DNA of 56,921 nucleotides from CAYQTL01 sp964420405. GTDB lineage: Bacteria; Acidobacteriota; Thermoanaerobaculia; Thermoanaerobaculales; Sulfomarinibacteraceae. Shown here one piece after another: positions 1 through 8,357 of the stretch. Where the stretch lies: the NCBI GenBank assembly GCA_964420405.1, contig CAYQTL010000022.1:1-56921 (forward strand). The letters are read 5' to 3'. The stretch's first letter is position 1. Each line of letters starts with the position of its first letter. A program made the translations under genes and the position numbers. The notes below the pieces were generated by a model that saw only the letters and a program-made list of their open reading frames with translations, was not told the origin of the DNA and did not search any database.

Positions 1-107
1 GTGGGCATCTTGGGATGTTCGCATCCCTTCCACATTCCGCAAGCTCCGCAGGAGGGCCTACGGCGGATAGACCCCCCTTGAAGCTGGTCTCTTCTGAAGA
101 ATCCCAT
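1..107 (-). CDS. N-terminal fragment of a phage-type uracil-DNA glycosylase-like protein
   Basis: The minus strand has an ATG at 107-105, preceded five bases upstream by AGGGGG, a good ribosome binding site. The 35 residues visible run off the left edge. They start MGFFRRDQLQ and then read CGACGMWKGCEHPKMP, a four-cysteine N-terminal signature I associate with uracil-DNA glycosylase superfamily proteins of phages and environmental genomes; the cysteines fit an iron-sulfur cluster. The enzyme would excise uracil from DNA. About 58% of these bases are G or C, clearly lower than the flanking genes, and a phage gene does not fit the neighbouring housekeeping genes. It may be a chimeric contig end or a real insertion. 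The family call rests on the short signature alone. Confidence 0.5.
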   Translation of the reverse strand, partial: MGFFRRDQLQGGSIRRRPSCGACGMWKGCEHPKMP

Positions 108-169
108 GGGGACCCCCTAACAGAAGTGGTCGTGGACTGGACCGTCAGGGATCGGGAACATCTCGGACC

Positions 170-514
170 GGGGAGGACCCGTTCCCCGTTCGCCCACCGC
201 AGCGCCGCCAACGCGAACCTCGCCGACGGCAGCTGGCCGTCCAGTGCGATCGCCTCCGCGAGCAGCCTCTCGGCCGATCCGCGCTCGAGCGATGCCGCCT
301 CGGAGACGAGGGCGCGGGCGTAGGGCGTCAACCGCTCGGCCTGGACCGTCTCGGCCACGGACCGCAGCTCGGCGAGCTCCTCCGCGGCCCCGTCGAGGTC
401 GCCCTCGACCAGGCGGGCCTGGACCGAGATCCACGCCTCCGGCAGCGACACGGCCGGGGCGGGAAGGGCGCCCGCGAGGATCGCCACCACAAGCGCGGCC
501 CGAAGCGCGGTCAT
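170..514 (-). CDS. Exported protein of unknown function, 3' end missing
   Basis: The ATG at 514-512 overlaps the stop of the DUF1844 gene as ATGA, so the two are probably translationally coupled. The product begins with a hydrophobic stretch (MTALRAALVVAILAGALPAPAVS) typical of a signal peptide. It continues as an Ala/Leu/Glu-rich helical sequence (for example GDLDGAAEELAEL and SAERLLAEAIALDGQLPSARFALAALRW) that resembles tetratricopeptide-type helices. The frame stays open to the window edge, but from about position 170 leftward composition and content change and the phage-like fragment begins. I therefore treat about 115 residues as genuine and the rest as lost at an assembly join or insertion. 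I do not recognise a specific family. Confidence 0.5.
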
Positions 515-933
515 CTCTGACCCTGGATGACGTTCGACCGCAGCTCGAAGAGGATGCCCGACAGGATCCGCGACTCCTCCGCCGTCAGGTTGCCGCGGCT
601 CTTCTCCTCCAGCGCCCCGAGGTAGTCGACGAAGATGCGGGCGCTCGCCGGATCCCGTGGCAGACCCTCGGCGCCGACCAGCAGGAGCTCGGCCTGCTGG
701 GCGAGCATCGCGACCAGCTCGAGGAACCTCGACGGCGCTGGCGGATGGTGCGACGGCTCCGGTTCGCGCGACGCTGCCCGCCCGGCCCGGGCGTCCTCCG
801 CCGCGGGAGCGGCGGGGGCGGTCGGAACGGCGTCGCGCTCGCGGTCCGTCCTCTCACGCGGCTCACCGTCGTCGGTGAACCTCCGGCGATCGACGACCTT
901 GATCGGTGCCGGCGGAGTCCTCCCTTCGTCCAC
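511..933 (-). CDS. DUF1844 domain protein
   Basis: This 140-residue protein has a charged, Pro/Ala-rich, probably disordered N-terminal half (residues 1-65). The C-terminal half matches the DUF1844 pattern: FLELVAMLAQQAELLLVG, then an EEKSRGNLTAEE segment close to the conserved E-K-T/S-R-G-N-L-T motif, then ILFELRSNVIQGQR. The biochemical function of DUF1844 is not known; proteins of this family are small, soluble and helical. It lies 96 bp downstream of the enoyl-CoA hydratase gene on the same strand and overlaps the next exported protein by 4 bp, so the three genes probably form one transcript. No unusual features beyond the long disordered N-terminus. Confidence 0.8.
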   Translation of the reverse strand: MDEGRTPPAPIKVVDRRRFTDDGEPRERTDRERDAVPTAPAAPAAEDARAGRAASREPEPSHHPPAPSRFLELVAMLAQQAELLLVGAEGLPRDPASARIFVDYLGALEEKSRGNLTAEESRILSGILFELRSNVIQGQR

Positions 934-1029
934 GGTCCCGTCCTCCTCGTCGGCTCGGTGTCGAGGATATCACGCGGAAACCCCTCGGCGGCCGCGGTTC
1001 GACGACCTCGCGAGCGGCCGTCGGCCAGG

Positions 1030-1827
1030 TCAGTCGGCCCGCTGCGCGGCGTCCCCGAACCGGGGCTTGCGCTTCTCGAGGAACGCCGAGGTTCCCTCCC
1101 GCATCTCCGGGCTCGCGGCCCCGACTCCGAACAGCGTCGCCTCGAGCATCAAGCCGTCGTCGAGCGCCATGTCGAGACCGTGGGCGACCGCTTCGAGGCA
1201 GTGGCTCACCGCGAGGGGACCGTTGCGGAGGATCGCTCCCAGCAGCTCGTCGACGCCCTGGGTCAACGCGACCGGGTCCACCACCCGGTTGACGAGACCG
1301 ATCCGCTCCGCCTCGGCGGCGTCCACGTTGCGTCCGGTGAGGAGCATCTCCAGCGCCCGCCCGCGACCGACCAGCCGAGCGAGCCGCTGCGTGCCGCCGT
1401 AACCCGGGATCAGGCCGAGCCTGACCTCGGGCTGGCCGAACACCGCCGAAGCGCTCGCCACCCGCATGTGACACGCCATCGCCAGCTCACAACCGCCGCC
1501 CAGGGCGTAGCCGTTGACAGCCGCCACCACCGGCTTGGAGAGACGCTCGATCCGTGAGAACACCCGCTGCCCCCGCAGCGCGAACTCCTTCGCCTCGACC
1601 GCACCCAGCTCCCGCAGCTCCGCGATGTCCGCCCCGGCGACGAACGCCTTGTCGCCCGCTCCCGTCAGCACGAGTGCGAGCACGTCGTGCTCGGCGGCCG
1701 CCTCGCCGACCGCACGGTCGAGCTCGCCGACAGTGGCGACATTCAGGGCGTTGAGCTTCTCCGGCCGGTTCACGGTGATCCAGCGGACGCCGTCACGGTC
1801 CTCGATCCTGAGACTCTGATACTCCAC
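1030..1827 (-). CDS. Enoyl-CoA hydratase/isomerase (crotonase family)
   Basis: This 265-residue crotonase-fold enzyme would hydrate trans-2-enoyl-CoA to 3-hydroxyacyl-CoA in fatty acid or branched amino acid breakdown. The oxyanion-hole segment KAFVAGADI, the ALGGGCELAMAC motif with Glu114, and FGQPEVRLGLIPGYGGTQRL with Glu134 are all present. The two glutamates are 20 residues apart, as are the catalytic pair of rat crotonase (144/164). The usual ACD after the first motif is ACH here. I chose the GTG at 1827 because GGAGGGAGG lies just upstream; the longer ATG frame (to 1887) lacks a ribosome binding site and adds a non-conserved N-terminus. A separate bifunctional hydratase/dehydrogenase lies at 5916, so this is a second, stand-alone hydratase. 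Confidence 0.9.
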   Translation of the reverse strand: MEYQSLRIEDRDGVRWITVNRPEKLNALNVATVGELDRAVGEAAAEHDVLALVLTGAGDKAFVAGADIAELRELGAVEAKEFALRGQRVFSRIERLSKPVVAAVNGYALGGGCELAMACHMRVASASAVFGQPEVRLGLIPGYGGTQRLARLVGRGRALEMLLTGRNVDAAEAERIGLVNRVVDPVALTQGVDELLGAILRNGPLAVSHCLEAVAHGLDMALDDGLMLEATLFGVGAASPEMREGTSAFLEKRKPRFGDAAQRAD

Positions 1828-1915
1828 GGTGCCTCCCTCTCTCCACGCTCTGCTCCGCGAGCGGGTCGTCGCCCCGGATTGTGCCACGAACCGACCGTCC
1901 GGAGGCCCGCCATCA

Positions 1916-1944
1916 TTGACATTCGGTCGCGACTACCCTACTCT
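1916..1944 (+). promoter_or_regulatory. Sigma-70-type promoter for the 1965 gene
   Basis: TTGACA (1916-1921), a 17-base spacer and TACTCT (1939-1944) form a near-consensus promoter. Transcription would start near 1951, just ahead of AAGGAGG and the ATG at 1965. The 137-bp gap separates this gene from the divergent enoyl-CoA hydratase. Confidence 0.6.
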
Positions 1945-1964
1945 CGAGAGCAAGGAGGCCCCCC

Positions 1965-2456
1965 ATGCGCAGAACTCTCGCGTTGTCCGTTTGCCTCGCC
2001 TTCGCCTTCGCCGGGGCCGTCGCTGCACAGGCCGAAGACACCTCCGGCGAGCGCGCGCAGTCCACCATCACGCGGGGCGAGCTGTCCTCGCTGCTGCTGC
2101 AGACCGCGACCGGCACCGAGGAGGGCGCGTTCGACGCCCGCTCGTCGCTGCTCACCGCCCAGCGCCTCGGGATCGTCCCGGCCGACTGGAAGACCGACGA
2201 CGCCGTGACCTCCAGGGATCTTCGCGCCGTCATCGCGCGGCTCGGCGAGCAGGAGCCGGCGGTCGCGGACAGCGACGCCGCGGTCACGGTCGCCGAGGCC
2301 CGGTCGCTGCTCGAGCAGCGGACCGAGCTGGTCAAGAACGCCATCGCCTCAGGACCGATGCTGACCGAGGGCGCTCCCCAGGTCGAGACCGACGACCCGA
2401 TCCTCGGCGACGGCGGCGATCGCGCCGTGCGCGACCTCAGCTCCGACGACTTCTAG
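1965..2456 (+). CDS. Small exported protein of unknown function
   Basis: A 163-residue protein with a clear signal peptide: MRRTLALSVCLAFAFAGAVAAQA, likely cleaved near residue 23. The mature part is acidic. It contains ITRGELSSLLLQTATG and a later VTSRDLRAVIARLG, two short repeats of a T-R-x-E/D-L-x-x-L type that loosely recall the start of S-layer-homology repeats, although the full SLH motif is absent. The AAGGAGG ribosome binding site is seven bases from the ATG, and a strong promoter and a strong terminator make it a one-gene unit. I do not recognise its family. The good promoter suggests steady expression of a periplasmic or envelope-associated protein. Confidence 0.7.
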   Translation: MRRTLALSVCLAFAFAGAVAAQAEDTSGERAQSTITRGELSSLLLQTATGTEEGAFDARSSLLTAQRLGIVPADWKTDDAVTSRDLRAVIARLGEQEPAVADSDAAVTVAEARSLLEQRTELVKNAIASGPMLTEGAPQVETDDPILGDGGDRAVRDLSSDDF

Positions 2457-2503
2457 GCGCGCCGACCCTCGGCGGTCGCAGCCCGACCGCCTCAGAGAAT
2501 CTC

Positions 2504-2531
2504 AAGCGCCGCGGCCTCAGCCGCGGCGCTT
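2504..2531 (+). terminator. Hairpin terminator after the 1965 gene
   Basis: A perfect 12-bp inverted repeat (AAGCGCCGCGGC, loop CTCA, GCCGCGGCGCTT) lies 48 bases after the stop. There is no long T-run. Confidence 0.7.
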
Positions 2532-2882
2532 GTCCGTTTCGTGTGCGCGGGTCCCGGAGCCTCCTCCCCACGTCTCGAAGCCGCTTCGAGCGGCTCGAGG
2601 GATGCCGGTCTCCGTGGCCCGAAGTGCGACCCGATCCGGGCGGTGGCCGCAGGATCCGCAGCTCCACGATCCGGGTACCCGCCCGGCACTCCCCGCTGAT
2701 CTTGCGGCCCGTGCCGTGCTGGGAGGTCGTGGGGCATAGAAGATGGATGGACTCCGGCGCGTTGCGAGGTGCCCGTCGTCGGCGGGTTCGAGCAGCGGTG
2801 CTCCGGGAACGGGGCGAGAGGCCGCCGGAAGCGGGCGCTCACGACACCCGCTGGGCACCACCAGTCGATGCCCTGCGCCCTG
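2532..2882. other. 351-bp intergenic stretch without a gene
   Basis: No frame has believable start, ribosome binding site and protein content. The only structure I see is a 7-bp hairpin at 2579-2595 (AGCCGCT, TCG, AGCGGCT). It separates a plus-strand gene from the end of a minus-strand export gene. Confidence 0.5.
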
Positions 2883-3728
2883 CTAGAAGAACCGCCGTTT
2901 GACGACGATCATGTCGCCCGATCGCACGGGTGGATCCTCGAGCCTTCCCTTGCGGATGTCGGACACGTCGAACTCGAGAATCTGCTTCTCGCCGTCCACC
3001 TCGCGGTGCACCTCGACGACGTTCGAGGCGAACTTGTCCTGGCCGCCGGCCTGGGAGAGCGCCTGCAGCAGCGTCAGTCCCGGCTCGATGCCGTACCGGC
3101 CCGGCTTGGGCACCTCTCCAGTGACGAAGTACAGCTGCTTGGCGGGCACCCACAGGATGTCGCCGCCCTCGAGGACGACATTCTCACCTTCGCCGCGGGC
3201 CACGAGCCCGGAGATGTCGTAGGTGTAGGTTCGCTGCACAGGCACCCCGTCCTCGCCCGTCTCGACCCGGCGCAGCTCGAGAACCCCACCGGCACTCCCG
3301 CTGAAACCGCCGAGATTGGCGAGCATCTGGGTCAGGGTCGTCCGGCCCTTGAGGAAGTAGGTCCCCGGATTTCGGACCTCGCCGAGGACCGTCACGGGCT
3401 TGGAGCGGAAGTCCTTGACCTCGACCGTCAGGCTCACGTCGACGAAGAAGTCTTTCTCCAGCTCGCGTTCGAGCAAGGCAGCGACCTCGGAGACGGACAT
3501 CCCCGCAATGGAAACCTGACCGAGGAGCGGGTAGGTGATCGTCCCCTCGTCGGTGACCTGGAACTCCCCTGAGATCTCCTGGTGCTGGAACGACGACACG
3601 CGGAGCACGTCGCCGGGCCCAACCGAGTAGCCGTCACCACCGGGTGGGCTGCCCTGAGCAGCGCAGCGGGATGCGGAACCGATCGTCGCAGCCAGGCCGA
3701 GAAGGCCGAGTAGACAGAGCTTTCGCAT
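2883..3728 (-). CDS. Polysaccharide export protein (Wza/Poly_export family)
   Basis: This 281-residue protein would form the outer-membrane/periplasmic channel of a capsule or exopolysaccharide secretion system. It has a signal peptide (MRKLCLLGLLGLAATIGSAS, residues 1-24) and the Poly_export start YSVGPGDVLRVSSFQHQEIS. Residues FQVTDEGTITYPLLGQVSIAGMS are typical of the family. Two SLBB-type domains follow, seen in VTVLGEVRNPGTYFLKG and LYFVTGEVPKPGRYGIEPG. The frame is open further upstream, but the ATG at 3728 begins the signal peptide directly. It follows the outer-membrane barrel gene by 59 bp on the same strand, which suggests they work together. The partner chain-length kinase and Wzy/Wzx genes are not in the window. 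Confidence 0.9.
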   Translation of the reverse strand: MRKLCLLGLLGLAATIGSASRCAAQGSPPGGDGYSVGPGDVLRVSSFQHQEISGEFQVTDEGTITYPLLGQVSIAGMSVSEVAALLERELEKDFFVDVSLTVEVKDFRSKPVTVLGEVRNPGTYFLKGRTTLTQMLANLGGFSGSAGGVLELRRVETGEDGVPVQRTYTYDISGLVARGEGENVVLEGGDILWVPAKQLYFVTGEVPKPGRYGIEPGLTLLQALSQAGGQDKFASNVVEVHREVDGEKQILEFDVSDIRKGRLEDPPVRSGDMIVVKRRFF

Positions 3729-3787
3729 GCCGGGAAGACTAGCACAGGATGCTGCAACCGGAGGACGCGCGCCCCCTCCGATCGACC

Positions 3788-5056
3788 TCAGAACCCGACC
3801 ACGACGCCCACGTTCCAGACGCTGGCCGTGAACGAGCGGTCCTCTCCCGCCCTGCGCTCGGAGTACGAGTAGCCGCTCTGGGCGAAGATGAACGGTGCCA
3901 CCTGATATCTCACGGACGCCGACGCCCGCACATGCTCGTCGGAGTCCCGATCCTCCCCTGCGATGAAGTCGTCGCCGGAGAAGTCCTGGACGCCGAAGCT
4001 GCCGGAGAGCGATCCGCCGAGCCGTCCACGGTCCAGCGACACGCCGGCGCGGAAGGTCGTGGTCACCGAGAAGCCCCGATCGGCGACCGCTGACAGGTAG
4101 TCCGAACGTGACACTCCGGCGGTCACCCGCACGCTCTCGGTGAGCTGCCAGTTGACGCCCCCGGACAGAATCACGCTCTCGAACGGGTCCCCGGTCTCGC
4201 CTCCCGTCGCGCTTTGGAACTCGCTGCGCCGCCATCCTATGCGGAGGTCGGTCTCCAGGACCGGCGTGAGCTGTCCCCGCAGCTGGAGGGTGATGTCCTC
4301 ACCTGTCGAGGTGGTGGCCCCCCGTCCCTGGACCGGCTCGCCTTCGGTCTCCCGTCGAGACACCCGGAGATCCAGCACGAGCACGGGGTTCAGGTTCCGC
4401 ACCCACCCGATACCGTAGCGCGTGACCGTCGACCCGAAGAAATCATCTCCCGAGTAGTCGACGTCGTTCCAGTCCACGTCGGCGCTGATCGCGTCGACAT
4501 ACGACAGCAGGTAGTCGGCTCGAAGGCTCCCCTGCTGTCGCGTGTACGGAGCCGCGGAGAACGCCAGCTCGCCACTCGGGTCGACGTCGCGAACGTCCAG
4601 AGACGACCTGGTGTAGTCGTAGTTGCCGGTCAGGCGCAGCCCCATGGGAAACGCGACGTCGCCCTTGAGACGCACGAGGTGGGACCAGTTCTCCTCGAGC
4701 TCGAAGTCGTCGAAGCTGCGATAGATCGGATTGTACGCGAATGAAATGCCCGATTGGTCGGACAGATCGAGGTCGAACTGAAGCCGTGCCGCCGCCTGGA
4801 GCAGCGAGTCGCTCACGGTGTCCTCGGCGGTCCGGAACAGGTTGTCAGTCTGGTACCAGCCCACCTGGACCGCCGGCATGAAGCGCCACAGCCCGAGCGG
4901 AATCGCCGCATCTCCCCGCGTCGGAACCACCTGCGTACCGCCGCCGATGGTCGTACCCTGCGCCGCCGCCGGCGCAGCCACACCCATCGTCACCGCGGCG
5001 GCGATCGCCGCGAGGCACCACCGTCCAGACAGCCGCACCGTACGATCATCCAGCAC
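3788..5056 (-). CDS. Outer-membrane beta-barrel protein, exopolysaccharide-associated
   Basis: This 422-residue protein has a signal peptide (SGRWCLAAIAAAVTMGVAAPAAAQG) and then a series of alternating-residue amphipathic strands, many ending in aromatics (VGWYQTDNLFR, ISFAYNPIYRSF, GLRLTGNYDYTRSSL, FIFAQSGYSYSERR). It ends VWNVGVVVGF, a C-terminal phenylalanine typical of outer-membrane barrels. The N-terminal QVGWYQTDNLFRTAED resembles outer-membrane barrels found in exopolysaccharide loci. I chose GTG at 5056 because AGGAGGCGCGGG precedes it; the ATG at 5158 has no ribosome binding site. It is the first gene of a pair with the export protein. Its exact role is inferred from context. Confidence 0.75.
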   Translation of the reverse strand: MLDDRTVRLSGRWCLAAIAAAVTMGVAAPAAAQGTTIGGGTQVVPTRGDAAIPLGLWRFMPAVQVGWYQTDNLFRTAEDTVSDSLLQAAARLQFDLDLSDQSGISFAYNPIYRSFDDFELEENWSHLVRLKGDVAFPMGLRLTGNYDYTRSSLDVRDVDPSGELAFSAAPYTRQQGSLRADYLLSYVDAISADVDWNDVDYSGDDFFGSTVTRYGIGWVRNLNPVLVLDLRVSRRETEGEPVQGRGATTSTGEDITLQLRGQLTPVLETDLRIGWRRSEFQSATGGETGDPFESVILSGGVNWQLTESVRVTAGVSRSDYLSAVADRGFSVTTTFRAGVSLDRGRLGGSLSGSFGVQDFSGDDFIAGEDRDSDEHVRASASVRYQVAPFIFAQSGYSYSERRAGEDRSFTASVWNVGVVVGF

Positions 5057-5183
5057 CCCGCGCCTCCTCTTCGCACGTTCGCCGCCGGAGCAGCTCGCAT
5101 CGGCGGCTGTCACGGGACGCGGTCGGCCATCCGACCCAGCCGCCGGCCCGTGAGTCACGCCATCCCGCGTCCGCGGGTCACGA

Positions 5184-5741
5184 TCACTTCCCCAGCACGC
5201 CCTGCTTGAAGTCGTCGGTCGGCGGGGTGTCGCCGATCCAGACCTTGAGCAGGGCGGTGGCGAAGTCGTCGCCCTCGATGGTGCCCTTCTCCTGGTCGTT
5301 GACCACGACCGTGGTGCCGTCCCCCGGGACCAGGGTCATCTCGACGACATCGCCGTCCTTCATGTCGCCGAAGAGGCCCATGAAGCGCTCGACGCGGTCC
5401 TCGATGGACGGGTAGAGGGCCTCGTTGTTGGCCTCGAAGCCCTCCTGCCACGCCGCGTCCATCTTCTTCTTGGTGGCGCGGTCGGTGAGGAAGTGCATCA
5501 CCATCCTCTTCGGACCGTCGGCGTCGAGGATCGCGGCCGGGTCCGAGCTCCTCTCGCCGAGGTACAGCCCGCCCACGTAGACCTCGACCCAGAGCTTCTT
5601 GCGTACGCCCATGCCGTTGAGCTGGAGCGTCGCGTCGCCGACCGTCACCTCGTCCGGCATCGTGACGTCCCCCAGAGCGGCGGCCCCGGCACATGGGGCG
5701 ATCACCGCAGCGGCGAGCAGCAGAGCGAGAGAACGACGCAT
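5184..5741 (-). CDS. Chalcone-isomerase-like exported protein
   Basis: This 185-residue protein has a signal peptide (MRRSLALLLAAAVIAPCAGAAA). It then carries the bacterial chalcone-isomerase-like fold: LQLNGMGVRKKLWVEVYVGGLYLGE, then KRMVMHFLTDRATKKKMDAAWQEGF, and VEMTLVPGDGTTVVVNDQEKGTIEGDDFATALLKVWIGDTPPT near the C-terminus. Bacterial members of this group lack the plant flavonoid role and are thought to bind fatty acids or similar ligands in the periplasm. It lies 127 bp upstream of the barrel gene on the same strand and is divergent from the beta-oxidation genes. A TAGAAT -10-like box sits at 5778-5783 on the minus strand. Confidence 0.85.
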   Translation of the reverse strand: MRRSLALLLAAAVIAPCAGAAALGDVTMPDEVTVGDATLQLNGMGVRKKLWVEVYVGGLYLGERSSDPAAILDADGPKRMVMHFLTDRATKKKMDAAWQEGFEANNEALYPSIEDRVERFMGLFGDMKDGDVVEMTLVPGDGTTVVVNDQEKGTIEGDDFATALLKVWIGDTPPTDDFKQGVLGK

Positions 5742-5787
5742 CGCGTACCTCCAGGGGTTCCTGCTTCGGGCGCGCCCATTCTACTCC

Positions 5788-5812
5788 AGCGCCGCGCCGG
5801 TGGCGCGGCGCT
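5788..5812. terminator. GC-rich hairpin between divergent genes
   Basis: AGCGCCGCGCC, loop GGT, GGCGCGGCGCT is a perfect 11-bp stem. It lies between two divergent genes, so it does not end either. It could insulate the two promoters or be a leftover repeat. Confidence 0.4.
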
Positions 5813-5839
5813 TGCCAAAGCGCGGCATATCGTGGAAAA

Positions 5840-5857
5840 TGAATGAGTGCTCATTCA
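5840..5857. promoter_or_regulatory. TetR/FadR-type operator upstream of the beta-oxidation operon
   Basis: TGAATGAGTGCTCATTCA has perfect 8-bp arms around a 2-base centre. It matches the TGAATGA...TCATTCA palindrome bound by TetR-family fatty-acid-degradation repressors such as Bacillus FadR. It lies 58 bases before the FadN-type ATG and just downstream of a possible promoter (TTGCCA 5812-5817, GAAAAT 5835-5840). Acyl-CoA-released repression is the likely logic. The regulator gene is not in the window. Confidence 0.7.
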
Positions 5858-5915
5858 CCACCAGGGATGGAACGCCGTCCCACGTGCCACGAACCACTGA
5901 CCGGGAGGGAGATCC

Positions 5916-8342
5916 ATGCGGAGAGAGATTCGAAAGGCCGCGGTGCTCGGAGCCGGCGTCATGGGCTCGGGAATCGCCGCGCACCTGGCCAACGCCGGAA
6001 TTCCCGTGCTGCTGCTGGACATCGTTCCCCCGAAGCTCACCGATGAGGACGCGGCCGCGGGCCTGTCCGAGACCGATCCCCGGTTCCGGAACAAGCTCGC
6101 CCTCGCCGGCCTCCAGGGCATCACGAAGTCGAAGCCGGCGCTGCTGTACTCGAAGCGGTTCCTGCCGCTGATCGAGGTCGGCAACTTCGAGGATGACTGG
6201 CACCGGCTCGCGGACTGCGACTGGATCGTGGAGGTGGTCGTCGAGCGGCTCGACATCAAGCAGAAGGTGTTCGGGCGGGTCGAGGAGGTTCGCAAGCCGG
6301 GCGCCATCGTGTCGTCCAACACCTCCGGCCTGTCGATCGCGGGCATGACCGAGGGACGTTCGGAGGACTTCCGGAAGCACTTCCTGGTCACGCACTTCTT
6401 CAACCCGGTCCGCTACATGAAGCTGCTCGAGCTGGTGGCGGGCGAGGACACGCTGCCGGAGGTGCTGGACTTCTTCGCCGACTTCGGTCGTTTCCGGCTC
6501 GGCAAGGGGATCGTCTACGGCAAGGACACGCCCAACTTCGTGGGCAACCGGATCGGCGTGTTCGGGATCATGGCCACGGTCCACGCGATGATGGAGATGG
6601 ACTACCAGGTCGACGAGGTCGACGCCATCACGGGCCCCGCCATGGGTCATCCCGGCTCGGCGTCGTTCGGCACCGTCGACCTGGTCGGCATCGACGTCAT
6701 GGCGCACGTCGTCAACACCCTCGCCGAGGGCTGCCCCGACGACGAGCGGCGCGAGCTGTTCGAGGTGCCCGAGTTCATCCAGCGGATGATCGCCGACGGC
6801 GCCCTGGGCCGGAAGACGAAAGCGAAAGGCGGGTTCTTCAAGGTCCGCAAGGAGCCGGACGGGTCCAAGACCAAGCTCGTGATCGACTGGAAGACCGGCG
6901 AGTACCGTGAGAAGCAGCGGCCCGACATCCCGTCGCTGGGAGTCGCCAGGAAGACCCACGACGTCCGCGAGCGCCTGCGCAAGGTGGTGTTCGCCGACGA
7001 CCGCGGAGGCGCCTTCGCGTGGCGGCTGATGCGCGACACCCTCGCCTACGCCTCGCACCGGTTCGGCGAGATCGCCGACACCGTGGTCGACGTCGACAAC
7101 GCCCTCAAGTGGGGCTTCAACTGGGAGCTCGGCCCGTTCGAGTCGTGGGACGCCCTCGGCGTCGCGACGGTCGTCGAGAGGATGCAGGCGGAGGGGGTCG
7201 AGCCCGCCGCATGGATCACCGCGATGCTCGAGGCCGGTCACGAGTCGTTCTACCGCGAGACCGCCGGCGGACGCGAGTACTACGACCCGGCCAGCCGCTC
7301 CTACCTCGCGGAGCCCAAGCCCGACTCGTTCCTGCTACTGAAGGACGTCAAGAAGGACGAGTCGAAGGTCGTGCTCTCCAACAAGGGCGCGTCCCTGCTC
7401 GACATCGGCGACGGCATCGCGTGCATCGAGTTCCACTCGGCGCTGCAGCCGAAGCTCAACCCTGTCGACGACCAGATCATCGAGATCATGACCCGCGGCC
7501 TCGAGATCGCCGAGCGCGACTTCCGCGGCCTCGTGGTGCACCACCAGGGCGAGAACTTCTGCGCCGGCGCCAACCTGCTGATGATCCTCGAGGCCGTCCA
7601 GGCGGGGCAGTGGGCCGCCATCGACGAGATGGTGCAGGCGTTCCAGGGCATGACGACGGGGCTGCGCCGGTCCAGCATCCCGACGGTCACCGCGCCGTTC
7701 GGCTTCACCTTCGGCGGCGGCTGCGAGATCACCATGGGCGGCGACCGCGTCTGCGCCGCGGCGGAGACCTACATCGGCCTGGTCGAGGTCGGCGTCGGGC
7801 TGATCCCGGCCGGCGGCGGCTGCCTCTTCATGATCGACCGGGTGCTCGAGGGCGTCGACGAGCCGGTGCTCTCGAACCTGCCGTTCATCCGCACCGCGTT
7901 CGAGAACATCGGCATGGCCAAGGTCGCCACCTCCGGCGAGGAGGCCCGCGACCGCAAGTTCCTGCGGCCCTACGACAAGGTCGAGATCAACCGCGACCAG
8001 CAGCTGTGGACCGCGAAGCGGATGGCGATCGCCCTCGCCGCGGAAGGCTACCGCCCGCCGCTGCCGAAGACCTTCAACCTGCCCGGCGAGGAGGGGCTCG
8101 CGACCCTCAAGATGATGCTGCACAATATGAAGCTCACCCACTGGATCTCGTCCCACGACGAGAAGATCGCGCAGCACCTGGGCCGCATCCTCACCGGCGG
8201 CGACACCACGATCAACGACCCGGTCGACGAGCAGACGATTCTCGACCTCGAGCGCGAGGCGTTCCTGTCGCTGTGCGGCGAACCGAAGTCGCAGGACCGC
8301 ATCTCCTACATGCTCGTCAACAACAAGCCCCTCCGGAACTGA
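5916..8342 (+). CDS. fadN: 3-hydroxyacyl-CoA dehydrogenase/enoyl-CoA hydratase, FadN type
   Basis: This 808-residue bifunctional enzyme carries out hydration and NAD-dependent oxidation in beta-oxidation. The dehydrogenase comes first: a Rossmann motif VLGAGVMGSGIAAHLANAG (residues 10-28), then THFFNPVRYMKLLELV with the catalytic His. The crotonase half comes last: ENFCAGANLLMI, FGGGCEITMGGDRVC and GLVEVGVGLIPAGGGC. This order is the FadN layout of Bacillus, the reverse of E. coli FadB. GGGAGGGAG precedes the ATG. FadA-type thiolase follows 15 bp later, so the two form a beta-oxidation operon behind the TetR-type palindrome at 5840. The motif layout fits an intact gene. Confidence 0.93.
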   Translation: MRREIRKAAVLGAGVMGSGIAAHLANAGIPVLLLDIVPPKLTDEDAAAGLSETDPRFRNKLALAGLQGITKSKPALLYSKRFLPLIEVGNFEDDWHRLADCDWIVEVVVERLDIKQKVFGRVEEVRKPGAIVSSNTSGLSIAGMTEGRSEDFRKHFLVTHFFNPVRYMKLLELVAGEDTLPEVLDFFADFGRFRLGKGIVYGKDTPNFVGNRIGVFGIMATVHAMMEMDYQVDEVDAITGPAMGHPGSASFGTVDLVGIDVMAHVVNTLAEGCPDDERRELFEVPEFIQRMIADGALGRKTKAKGGFFKVRKEPDGSKTKLVIDWKTGEYREKQRPDIPSLGVARKTHDVRERLRKVVFADDRGGAFAWRLMRDTLAYASHRFGEIADTVVDVDNALKWGFNWELGPFESWDALGVATVVERMQAEGVEPAAWITAMLEAGHESFYRETAGGREYYDPASRSYLAEPKPDSFLLLKDVKKDESKVVLSNKGASLLDIGDGIACIEFHSALQPKLNPVDDQIIEIMTRGLEIAERDFRGLVVHHQGENFCAGANLLMILEAVQAGQWAAIDEMVQAFQGMTTGLRRSSIPTVTAPFGFTFGGGCEITMGGDRVCAAAETYIGLVEVGVGLIPAGGGCLFMIDRVLEGVDEPVLSNLPFIRTAFENIGMAKVATSGEEARDRKFLRPYDKVEINRDQQLWTAKRMAIALAAEGYRPPLPKTFNLPGEEGLATLKMMLHNMKLTHWISSHDEKIAQHLGRILTGGDTTINDPVDEQTILDLEREAFLSLCGEPKSQDRISYMLVNNKPLRN

Positions 8343-8357
8343 GAAAGGAGCGACACG

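Noticed and set aside
244..1557. 437-residue plus-strand frame, and other long frames opposite real genes (for example 7335-8879 minus, 30806-33280 plus, 21075-23897 plus)
   Set aside because: They are shadows of high-GC genes: Arg/Pro/Gly-rich, no ribosome binding site, no family motifs, and opposite or offset to genes with clear motifs.
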